Assembly (NCBI GenBank): GCA_963778185.1
Contig: CAVZTF010000003.1
Location: forward strand, 1,798,001-1,862,000
Length of the DNA stretch: 64,000 bases
Source: RPQJ01 sp963778185
Lineage (GTDB): Bacteria; Pseudomonadota; Gammaproteobacteria; Steroidobacterales; Steroidobacteraceae
Direction of reading: 5' to 3'
The notes beneath the pieces were generated by a model, which was not told the origin of the DNA, did not search any database, and worked only from the letters and a program-made list of their open reading frames with translations. How positions within the stretch are numbered: position 1 is the first letter of the stretch; the number at the start of each line of letters is the position of its first letter. Positions 37,841 through 45,933 of the stretch are shown piece after piece. The position numbers were made by a program, and so were the translations under genes.

Positions 37841-38842
37841 TCAGAGCAGGACAAGGCCGAGCCAGTAGGCGGCTGCCGCCATCCCCGCGGCGGCGGGCAT
37901 GGTGATGATCCAGGCCACGACGATGTTGCCGGCGACGCCCCAGCGGACCGCGCGTGTGCGCTGCGCAGCGCCCACTCCGACGATCGCGCCCGTGATCGTG
38001 TGGGTGGTGGACACCGGAATGCCGAGACTCGAGGCGAGGAACAGCGTCATCGCGCCGCCGGTCTCCGCGGCGAACCCGCCCACGGGCCTCAGCTTGGTGA
38101 TCTTCTGTCCCATGGTCTTCACGATTCGCCAGCCGCCGAACATCGTGCCGAGGGCAATGGCCACGTAGCAGCTCACGATCACCCAGGCGGGCAGGTGCTC
38201 GCGAGTCGTCATGCCTGCCGAGATCAGCAGCAGCCAGATGATGCCCATGGTCTTCTGCGCGTCGTTGCTGCCGTGGCCGATGCTGTACATCGCCGAGGAA
38301 GCGAGCTGCAGGCGGCGGAACCAGCGGTCCATCTTGCGCGGTGCCGCGCGCAGGCAGAGCCACGACACCGCGATCATGATCAGCGCCCCGAGCGTGAGAC
38401 CCAGCAGCGGCGAGATGAAGATGAACGCCGCGGTCTTCAGGATCCCGGGTGCGAGCAGCGGGTCGAAACCCGCCTTGGCGACGGTCGCACCGATCAGGCC
38501 ACCAATGAGCGCGTGCGAGGAGCTCGACGGGATGCCGTAGTACCAGGTGATCAGGTTCCAGGCGATCGCGCCGATCAGGGCGCCGAAGATCACGTAGTGG
38601 TCCACGGCCACCGGGTCCACGATGCCCTTGCCGACCATCGCCGCCACCTTGAGGTGGAAGATGAAGAGCGCGACGAAATTGAAGAACGCGGCCCAGGCCA
38701 CGGCCTGGTACGGGCGCAGCACGCCCGTGGAGACGACCGTAGCGATGGAATTCGCCGCGTCGTGGAAGCCGTTCATGAAGTCGAACACGAGCGCCAGCCC
38801 CACCAGCACCGCAAGCGTCACGAGCGGGACCTGCAGGTCCAT
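37841..38842 (-). CDS. pit: inorganic phosphate transporter, Pit family
   Basis: 333-residue phosphate permease of the short Pit class. Both PHO4 signature halves are present: GFHDAANSIATVVSTGVL near the N-terminus and SIGHGSNDAQKTMGI in the second half, along with SSSSHALIGGLIGA and PVSTTHTITGAIVG. About ten helices. Its ATG is two bases after the stop of the DUF47 accessory gene, the usual pit-associated pair, so the two are cotranslated. Confidence 0.95.
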   Translation of the reverse strand: MDLQVPLVTLAVLVGLALVFDFMNGFHDAANSIATVVSTGVLRPYQAVAWAAFFNFVALFIFHLKVAAMVGKGIVDPVAVDHYVIFGALIGAIAWNLITWYYGIPSSSSHALIGGLIGATVAKAGFDPLLAPGILKTAAFIFISPLLGLTLGALIMIAVSWLCLRAAPRKMDRWFRRLQLASSAMYSIGHGSNDAQKTMGIIWLLLISAGMTTREHLPAWVIVSCYVAIALGTMFGGWRIVKTMGQKITKLRPVGGFAAETGGAMTLFLASSLGIPVSTTHTITGAIVGVGAAQRTRAVRWGVAGNIVVAWIITMPAAAGMAAAAYWLGLVLL

Positions 38843-38844
38843 GC

Positions 38845-39486
38845 TCAGACGTTCTCCACGACGACCGCCTCGATGATGTTGGCGACGTCCTGGCACTTGT
38901 CGATGGCGTTCTCGAGGTACTCGTAGACGTTCTTGTGCTTGATGAGCTGCCGCACGTCCTGCTCCTCGCGGAACAGCTTGGAGATGCCGGCGCGCATCAC
39001 CGCATCGGCTTCGCTCTCGAGTGCGTCGATCTCCTGCGCGAGAGCCAGCGCCCGCGTCGCATTGTCCATGGAGGACAGCAACCTGACCGCGGCCTGCACC
39101 TTCTCGCAGCAGCTCTCGAGCAGCGCCGCCATGCGGTCCGACGCCGGCGGCAGCGTCTGGATATCGAACAGATGCATGGACTCCGCGGCGTCCTGGATCA
39201 GGTCCAGGATGTCGTCCATGCCGGAGATCAGGCGGTGGATGTCGTTGCGGTCGAAGGGCGTGATGAAGGTCGCGTGCAGCAGGGACACCGTTTCGTAGGT
39301 GACCTTGTCGGCACTGCGCTCGGCTTCGCCGATGCGTTCGATCAGCGAGGCGCGCCGTCCCTCGTCGGCATAGTCGCGGACCAGTTCGGCCATGGCGCGG
39401 CCGCCCGCCAGCACGAAATCCGCATGCCGGTCGAAGAGGGTGAAGAACCGCGTCTCGCGCGGCATCAGGGCGGAGAGGAACCTCAT
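38845..39486 (-). CDS. DUF47 (PhoU-like) Pit accessory protein
   Basis: 213-residue helical protein of the TIGR00153/DUF47 family. Segments FLSALMPRETRFFTLFDRHADF at the N-terminus and the acidic metal-site segments DKVTYETVSLLHATFITPFDR and DDILDLIQDAAESM are typical. It regulates or assists low-affinity Pit phosphate transporters. ATG 39486 is used; the frame is open further upstream, but that part runs into the leader of the divergent uvrA-like gene. Confidence 0.93.
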   Translation of the reverse strand: MRFLSALMPRETRFFTLFDRHADFVLAGGRAMAELVRDYADEGRRASLIERIGEAERSADKVTYETVSLLHATFITPFDRNDIHRLISGMDDILDLIQDAAESMHLFDIQTLPPASDRMAALLESCCEKVQAAVRLLSSMDNATRALALAQEIDALESEADAVMRAGISKLFREEQDVRQLIKHKNVYEYLENAIDKCQDVANIIEAVVVENV

Positions 39487-39596
39487 CGGGCCTTCCTGGA
39501 ATCCTTGGAATCGTTGTGCGCGAAGTATCCGTGATCCCGGCGGAACGTGGTAGCGTGCCATTCCGGACCGCCCCCGCCGGGGCCACCCGAACCCTC

Positions 39597-42500
39597 ATGA
39601 GCCCGTCCAGCCACGATTCCATTCGCATCCGGGGTGCACGGCAGAACAATCTGCGCGCGCTCGACCTCGACATCCCGCTCCGGCAGCTGGTGGTGGTTAC
39701 CGGCGTGTCGGGGTCGGGCAAGTCGTCCCTGGTGTTCGATACCGTGTACGCCGAAGGGCAGCGACGCTACGTCGAGACCTTCTCGCCGTACGCACGGCAA
39801 TTCCTCGACCGAATGGACAAGCCGCAGGTGGACCGCATCGAGGGCATCCCGCCCGCGATCGCCATCGACCAGACCAATCCCGTGCGCACCTCCCGCTCGA
39901 CGGTCGGGACGATGACCGAGCTCAACGACCATCTCAAGCTGCTGTACGCCCGGGCAGCGCGGCTTTTTTGCCGGGGCTGCGGCAATCCCGTGCGCCGGGA
40001 CACCGCGGACAGCATCCTGCGTGAGATCGACGACCGTGCCGCCGCGGCCGGTGACCCGCGCCTGCTGGTGACTTTCCCGGTCGCGGTGCCCAAGAACTTC
40101 AAGGAAGCGGAAGTGCTCAAGCTGCTGGAGCAGCAGGGCTACACGCGGGTCCACTCCCGCGGCGACCGGCAGCTCGAGATCGTGCAGGACCGCTTCCGGA
40201 TCGGGGGCGCCGACCGCAGCCGCGTGCTCGAGGCGCTGGAGGCGGCGATGCGCGTCGGACGTGGACGGGTCAGCGTGCATGCCGAGGACCGGCCGGCCTG
40301 GCGATTCTCGTCGGACCTCCACTGCGCGGACTGCGACATCCACTACCGCGAGCCGACTCCGAGCGCGTTCTCGTTCAACTCGCCGCTCGGCGCGTGCGAA
40401 ACCTGCCGCGGCTTCGGCCGCGTCATCGGCGTGGACTATGGGCTCGTGGTGCCCGATGGCTCGCGCACCTTGCGCGGCGGGGCCGTGCGTCCGTGGCAGA
40501 CGGAGTCCTACCGCGAGTGCCAGGACGACCTGGTGAAGTTCGCGCGCAAGCGCGGCATTCCGCTCGACACCCCGTGGCGCGACCTGGGCGAGGAGCAGCG
40601 CCGCTGGGTGATCGACGGCGAGGGGCCGTTCGAGAAGAAGGTCTGGTACGGTGCGCGGCGCTTCTTCGCCTGGCTCGAGACCAAGAGCTACAAGATGCAC
40701 ATCCGCGTGCTGTTGTCGAAGTACCGCAGCTACACGCCCTGCGGCGACTGCGGCGGCGCGCGCCTCAAGCCCGAGGCCCTGTTGTGGCGGCTGGGCGCCG
40801 CCGCCGCCGCGGCCGCCCGCTTCAACATCCACGAGTTGATGCTGCAACCGATCGAACGCTGCCGCGACTTCTTCGCAGGCCTCGTGCTGCCGGCGCCGTT
40901 GGACGAGGCCACTGACCTGCTGCTCGGCGAGATCCGCTCGCGACTCGATTTCCTCGTGCGCGTGGGGCTCGGCTACCTGACGCTCGACCGCCAGTCGCGC
41001 ACGCTCTCGGGCGGCGAAGTCCAGCGCATCAACCTGACCACGGCGCTCGGTACCTCGCTCACCAACACGCTCTTCGTGCTGGACGAGCCGTCGGTCGGGC
41101 TGCACCCGCGCGACATGCGCCGCGTGATCGAAGTCATGCAACGGTTGCGCGACAACGGCAACTCGCTGCTGGTCGTCGAGCACGACCCGCAGATCATGCT
41201 GTCGGCGGACCGGATCGTCGACCTGGGGCCGGGTCCCGGCGAACACGGTGGCCGCATCGTATTCAACGGCACGCCGGCCGAACTGGCAGGCCGCGCCGAC
41301 ACCCTGACGGCGCAGTACCTCTCCGGGCGCAAGGACGCGGTGGCCGCCGCCGGTACTCGCGGCGCGCCGGGGGCCGGTGACCCGCGGCTCGTTGTCCGTG
41401 GCGCGAGCGAGCACAACCTCAAGGGCATCGACGTGTCGATCCCGCTGCGCCGCCTGGTGTGCGTCACCGGCGTCTCGGGTTCCGGCAAGTCGACGCTCGT
41501 GGCGGACGTGCTGCATGCCGCGTTGCTGCGCGCCCAGGGCAAGCCCACGGAAACGCCCGGGGCGCACCGCACGCTCGAGGGAGCCGAGCACGTCGGCGGG
41601 GTGGTGATGGTCGACCAGACCGCCATCGGCCGCACCACGCGCTCGAATCCTGCCAGCTACGTCGGGGCCTTCGACGTGATCCGCAAGCGCTTCGCGGCGG
41701 AGGCGGTGGCCATCGAGCGCGGCTACACGCTCGGCACCTTCAGCTTCAATTCCGGGACTGGCCGTTGCCCCACGTGCACGGGCAACGGCTTCGAGCACGT
41801 CGAGATGCAGTTCCTCTCCGACGTCTACCTGCGCTGCCCGGACTGCGACGGCCGCCGCTATCGCCCCGAGACCCTCGAGGTGAAGATGACGCGCGGCGAG
41901 GGCGCGGGGAAGAGCATCGCCGACGTGCTCGAGATGACGGTCTCCGAGGCGGCGGCATTCTTCGCCGCCGACCGCGAGGTGCTCGACCGGCTCGAGCCGC
42001 TCGCCGCGGTGGGTCTCGACTACCTGCGGCTCGGCCAGCCGGTGCCGACGCTGTCCGGGGGCGAGGCGCAACGGCTCAAGCTGGCCGGACACCTGGCGGA
42101 AAACAGGGGACATTCTCCTATTTTCGAAGCGAAAGCGGAAAATGTCCCGGGTTCTCCGACGACGCTTTACCTGTTCGACGAGCCGACCACGGGTCTGCAT
42201 TTCGACGACGTCGCGAAGCTGCTCGGCGCGTTCCGGCGCCTGCTCGACGCGGGCCACTCGCTGGTGGTGATCGAACACAACCTCGACGTGATCCGCGCGG
42301 CGGACTGGATCGTGGACCTCGGTCCCGAGGGCGGCGAGGCCGGCGGTGAACTGGTGGCGGCCGGGACGCCTGCCGACGTAATGGCCTGCGCGGCCTCGCA
42401 CACCGGGCGCGCGCTGCTCGATTTCATGGCGGAGCGCAGGCGCGTGCTCGCGGTGGGGCATGCGGTGCTCCCGGTGCCAGTCGAGACCGCACCCCGGGTG

Positions 42501-45119
42501 GCCGACGCGGCACGCGACGCGATCGTCGTGCACAAGGCCCGGGAGCACAACCTGCGCGACGTGGACGTGGCGATACCTCGCGACGGAATGACCGTCGTGA
42601 CCGGGGTCTCCGGTTCCGGCAAGTCGACGCTCGCGTTCGACATCGTGTTCGCCGAGGGCCAGCGGCGCTACCTCGAGTCTCTCAACGCCTACGCGCGGCA
42701 GTTCGTGCAGCCCGCGGGACGGCCCGACGTCGACGCGATCTACGGCATTCCGCCGACGGTCGCGATCGAGCAGCGCACCAGCCGCGGCGGGCGCAAGAGC
42801 ACCGTCGGAACGCTCACCGAAGTCCACCACTTCCTGCGCCTGCTCTACGTGAAGCTGGGCACGCAGCATTGCCCGGACTGCGCCGTGCCGATCGAGCCGC
42901 AGACGGTCGATGCGATCGTCGCCCGCCTGCAGCGCGAATCGAAGGGTCGTCGCGTCGAATTGCTCGCACCGCTGGTCGTGGCGCGCAAGGGCTATTACAC
43001 CGATCTCGCCAAGTGGGCCGCCGCCAAGGGATACCAGCGGCTGCGCGTCGACGGCGACTCCCTGCCGACCGACAAGTGGCCGCGCCTCGACCGCTTCCGC
43101 GAACACACGATCGAGCTGCCGGTCGGCGAGGTCGTCGCGAGCCCGGGTGCGGAGCGCGAGCTGCGCTCGCACCTGCAGCGCGCCCTCGATTTCGGAAAGG
43201 GCGTGGTCCACGTGCTCGACCGCGGCAAGGTCCGCGTGTTCTCGACGCGCCGTGCCTGCCCGTCCTGTGGGCGCAGCTTCGCCGAGCTCGACCCGCGGCT
43301 CTTTTCCTACAATTCGAAGCACGGCTGGTGCGAGTCGTGCTACGGCACGGGCGTCGCGATCAAGGGGTTCGATGCCGAGCAGACGGGCGAGGAGATCTGG
43401 TGGAACGAATGGTTCGAGGGCGAGGCAGCGTCGTGCCCCGATTGCGACGGCCAGCGCCTGAATCCCGTCGCGCTCAACGTCCTGTTCCGCGACCAGTCCA
43501 TCGCAGCGCTCGCGGCGCTGCCGGTCGATGCTGCGCGCAAGTTCTTCGTCGGTCTGAAACTCGTCGGGCGTGAGAGGGAAATCGGTCGCGACCTGCTCGC
43601 TGAGATCCGCTCGCGGCTCGAGTTCCTGCGGGACGTCGGCCTCGGCTACATCTCGCTCGACCGCGCGGCGCCGACGCTGTCGGGCGGCGAGGCACAACGT
43701 ATCCGTCTCGCCTCGCAGTTGGGTTCCAACCTGCAGGGCGTTTGCTACGTGCTCGACGAGCCCACCATCGGCCTGCATCCACGCGACAACGCGGTGCTGC
43801 TCGACACGCTCGCGAAGCTCGCGGCCAAGGGCAACACGCTGCTGGTCGTCGAGCACGACGAGGACACTATTCGTCGCGCCGACCACGTGATCGACCTGGG
43901 CCCCGGGGCCGGTACACGCGGCGGGCGCGTGGTCGGCGAGGGCCGCATCCAGGATCTCATCGCCGCGCCCGAGTCGACGACGGGCCGGTTCCTGGCTTCG
44001 CCGCTCCGGCATCCGGTCGCGCCACGCCGCAAGGTCCGCCGCGGCGATCCCGTGCTTGCGATCGAGCAGGCCGAACTGCACAACCTGCGCAAGGTGAATA
44101 CGCGCATCCCGCTCGGGCGCCTCACGGTGGTGACCGGCGTGTCGGGGTCCGGCAAGTCCACGCTGGCGCGCGACGTGCTGTACGCGAACCTGCGCGCGCG
44201 CACGGGCGAGCATCGGCGGCGCCGGCGCGCGCCGGCGTGGCTGGGCTGCAGGGGCATCGAGGGTGTCGAGCAAGTCGCCCGCGTTCTCGAGGTCGACCAG
44301 ACCCCGATCGGCAAGACTCCGCGTTCCTGCCCGGCGACATACGTCGGCTTCTGGGACGACATCCGCAAGCTCTACGCCGGCAGCACCGAGTCCCGCGTGC
44401 GCGGCTACGGGCCCGGGCGCTTCTCGTTCAATACGGCGGGCGGCCGCTGCGATGCCTGCGAAGGACAGGGCGTGCAGAGGATCGAGATGAGCTTCCTGCC
44501 GGACGTGAAGGTGTTGTGCGATTCCTGCGGCGGGCGGCGCTTCAATCCGGAGACACTCGCGATTGCCTACCGGGGGCGCAGCATCGGCGACGTGCTCGCC
44601 ATGAGCGTGGATGAGGCCGTGGACTTCTTCGCTGCCCACCCGCGCATTCATCACGCGCTTCGATTGCTGCAGGATGTGGGGCTCGGTTACCTCACGCTCG
44701 GCCAGCAGAGCCCGACGCTCTCGGGGGGCGAGGCGCAACGCATCAAGCTGGTCACCGAGCTGGCCCGGCTGCGACCCCGCGACGATCCACGGCCCGGCGC
44801 GGCCCCAGCGCCCGGGACGCTATACGTGCTCGACGAGCCCACCGTCGGACTGCACATGGCGGACGTCGAGAGGCTCGTGCGCGTGCTGCACCGGCTGGTG
44901 GATGCGGGCAACACCGTCGTGGTGATCGAGCACAACCTCGACGTGATCGCGGAAGCGGACTGGATCATCGATCTGGGGCCCGAGGGCGGATCGGGTGGCG
45001 GCCGCGTCGTGGCACAAGGGGCGCCCGAAGCAGTCGCGGCCGCGTCGGCGAAGTCCCACACGGCCAAGGTGCTGAAGACCTTCCTCGAGGAGCGGGCGCA
45101 AGTGGCGGACCGAAGCTGA
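39597..45119 (+). CDS. tandem UvrA (two UvrA units in one polypeptide, four ABC ATPase domains)
   Basis: 1840-residue protein, about twice a normal UvrA (about 940). Unit 1 covers about residues 1-950 and unit 2 about 975-1840; each has two ATP sites and zinc modules. Visible are four Walker A copies (VSGSGKS at about residues 40, 625, 1007 and 1516), signatures LSGGE(V/A)QR, Walker B VLDEP/LFDEP, and CxxC pairs such as CRGCG, CADC, CPTC, CPDC. Such double UvrAs are found as paralogues beside a normal uvrA and are of unclear role; whether it acts with UvrB is unproven. An in-frame palindromic element is inserted at about residues 835-853. It overlaps the next gene start by one base. Confidence 0.93.
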   Translation: MSPSSHDSIRIRGARQNNLRALDLDIPLRQLVVVTGVSGSGKSSLVFDTVYAEGQRRYVETFSPYARQFLDRMDKPQVDRIEGIPPAIAIDQTNPVRTSRSTVGTMTELNDHLKLLYARAARLFCRGCGNPVRRDTADSILREIDDRAAAAGDPRLLVTFPVAVPKNFKEAEVLKLLEQQGYTRVHSRGDRQLEIVQDRFRIGGADRSRVLEALEAAMRVGRGRVSVHAEDRPAWRFSSDLHCADCDIHYREPTPSAFSFNSPLGACETCRGFGRVIGVDYGLVVPDGSRTLRGGAVRPWQTESYRECQDDLVKFARKRGIPLDTPWRDLGEEQRRWVIDGEGPFEKKVWYGARRFFAWLETKSYKMHIRVLLSKYRSYTPCGDCGGARLKPEALLWRLGAAAAAAARFNIHELMLQPIERCRDFFAGLVLPAPLDEATDLLLGEIRSRLDFLVRVGLGYLTLDRQSRTLSGGEVQRINLTTALGTSLTNTLFVLDEPSVGLHPRDMRRVIEVMQRLRDNGNSLLVVEHDPQIMLSADRIVDLGPGPGEHGGRIVFNGTPAELAGRADTLTAQYLSGRKDAVAAAGTRGAPGAGDPRLVVRGASEHNLKGIDVSIPLRRLVCVTGVSGSGKSTLVADVLHAALLRAQGKPTETPGAHRTLEGAEHVGGVVMVDQTAIGRTTRSNPASYVGAFDVIRKRFAAEAVAIERGYTLGTFSFNSGTGRCPTCTGNGFEHVEMQFLSDVYLRCPDCDGRRYRPETLEVKMTRGEGAGKSIADVLEMTVSEAAAFFAADREVLDRLEPLAAVGLDYLRLGQPVPTLSGGEAQRLKLAGHLAENRGHSPIFEAKAENVPGSPTTLYLFDEPTTGLHFDDVAKLLGAFRRLLDAGHSLVVIEHNLDVIRAADWIVDLGPEGGEAGGELVAAGTPADVMACAASHTGRALLDFMAERRRVLAVGHAVLPVPVETAPRVADAARDAIVVHKAREHNLRDVDVAIPRDGMTVVTGVSGSGKSTLAFDIVFAEGQRRYLESLNAYARQFVQPAGRPDVDAIYGIPPTVAIEQRTSRGGRKSTVGTLTEVHHFLRLLYVKLGTQHCPDCAVPIEPQTVDAIVARLQRESKGRRVELLAPLVVARKGYYTDLAKWAAAKGYQRLRVDGDSLPTDKWPRLDRFREHTIELPVGEVVASPGAERELRSHLQRALDFGKGVVHVLDRGKVRVFSTRRACPSCGRSFAELDPRLFSYNSKHGWCESCYGTGVAIKGFDAEQTGEEIWWNEWFEGEAASCPDCDGQRLNPVALNVLFRDQSIAALAALPVDAARKFFVGLKLVGREREIGRDLLAEIRSRLEFLRDVGLGYISLDRAAPTLSGGEAQRIRLASQLGSNLQGVCYVLDEPTIGLHPRDNAVLLDTLAKLAAKGNTLLVVEHDEDTIRRADHVIDLGPGAGTRGGRVVGEGRIQDLIAAPESTTGRFLASPLRHPVAPRRKVRRGDPVLAIEQAELHNLRKVNTRIPLGRLTVVTGVSGSGKSTLARDVLYANLRARTGEHRRRRRAPAWLGCRGIEGVEQVARVLEVDQTPIGKTPRSCPATYVGFWDDIRKLYAGSTESRVRGYGPGRFSFNTAGGRCDACEGQGVQRIEMSFLPDVKVLCDSCGGRRFNPETLAIAYRGRSIGDVLAMSVDEAVDFFAAHPRIHHALRLLQDVGLGYLTLGQQSPTLSGGEAQRIKLVTELARLRPRDDPRPGAAPAPGTLYVLDEPTVGLHMADVERLVRVLHRLVDAGNTVVVIEHNLDVIAEADWIIDLGPEGGSGGGRVVAQGAPEAVAAASAKSHTAKVLKTFLEERAQVADRS
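42101..42157. repeat. palindromic element inserted in frame within the tandem UvrA gene
   Basis: The sequence between KLAGHLAE and TLYLFDEPTTG is normally only a few residues in UvrA proteins. Here it holds about 19 extra codons (reading ENRGHSPIFEAKAENVPGSP). The DNA has GGGACATT (42107-42114) and AATGTCCC (42141-42148) as arms of an imperfect hairpin, with an AT-rich interior unlike the surrounding GC-rich gene. It resembles REP-like elements with GGGACA...TGTCCC ends, from memory. Confidence 0.65.
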
Positions 45120-45820
45120 TGACCATCGAGTACGAACCGATAAGCCCGCCGGGCAAGCTCGACGCACTGCGGGAACTGCGGTTGCCCATCGACGTGTTGC
45201 GATGGGCTCCGTCGTGGCTGGCGCTGAAGTCCAGGCATGCCGCCAAGCCGCGCACGGCCATCCTGCTCCCCGGTTTCGGCGCGGGACCGCGCTCGATGCG
45301 CATCATGGAATCGTTCCTGCGCCGTCGCGGCCATCGCGCCCGCGACTGGGGACTGGGCCTGAATACCGGTGACGCCAAACAGTTGCGGGCGAAGCTGAGA
45401 CGCGTGGTCGAGGAGTCGATCGCAACGCACGGTGAGCCCGTCGTGCTCGTCGGCTGGAGCCTGGGCGGCTACATCGCCCGCGAGTACGCGCGCGAGCACC
45501 CGGGAGAGGTTCGCAGGGTCGTCACGCTCGGCAGCCCGGTGGTTGGGGGCCCGCGTTACACCGCCACGGCCGAGTGGTATCGGTCGAAGGGTCACGACCT
45601 CGATGAGATCGAGCGGGCCATTGCGGATCGCTATGCGACACCGCTGCGTGTGCCCGTCACCGCGATCTATTCCAAGCGCGACGGCATCGTGGCGTGGCAG
45701 GCCTGCATCGACCATTGGTCGCCGGACGTCCGCCACGTCGAGGTCAGCGAGACGCACGTCGGCCTGGGATTCGCGCCTCGCGTCCTGGCCCTGGTCGCGG
45801 ACGAGGTTGGACTGGACTGA
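45119..45820 (+). CDS. alpha/beta hydrolase
   Basis: 233-residue hydrolase with oxyanion segment ILLPGFGAGPRSM (about 47-59), nucleophile elbow GWSLGGYIAREYA (about 111-123, GxSxG), candidate acid in YSKRDGIVAW and His in SETHVGLG near the C-terminus. No signal peptide. ATG 45119 shares its A with the UvrA stop (TGATG), so it is translationally coupled to the giant UvrA, an unusual partner. The substrate is unknown. Confidence 0.85.
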   Translation: MTIEYEPISPPGKLDALRELRLPIDVLRWAPSWLALKSRHAAKPRTAILLPGFGAGPRSMRIMESFLRRRGHRARDWGLGLNTGDAKQLRAKLRRVVEESIATHGEPVVLVGWSLGGYIAREYAREHPGEVRRVVTLGSPVVGGPRYTATAEWYRSKGHDLDEIERAIADRYATPLRVPVTAIYSKRDGIVAWQACIDHWSPDVRHVEVSETHVGLGFAPRVLALVADEVGLD

Positions 45821-45933
45821 CTGCCGCCTTCTCGTCACCCAGGACCGGCAGTCGCCTCCGCAATGCGAGTGCGGCACGGCGCAGGTAAGATTGTCGACGT
45901 GCTGGGCGGGCCCGCTCAAACCAAGACCCCACG

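Noticed and set aside
39483..44738. 1751-codon frame on the minus strand opposite the tandem UvrA
   Set aside because: It lies over the clear UvrA coding frame, has low-complexity Arg/His/Asp-rich composition and no family features; it is a shadow of GC-rich codon use.
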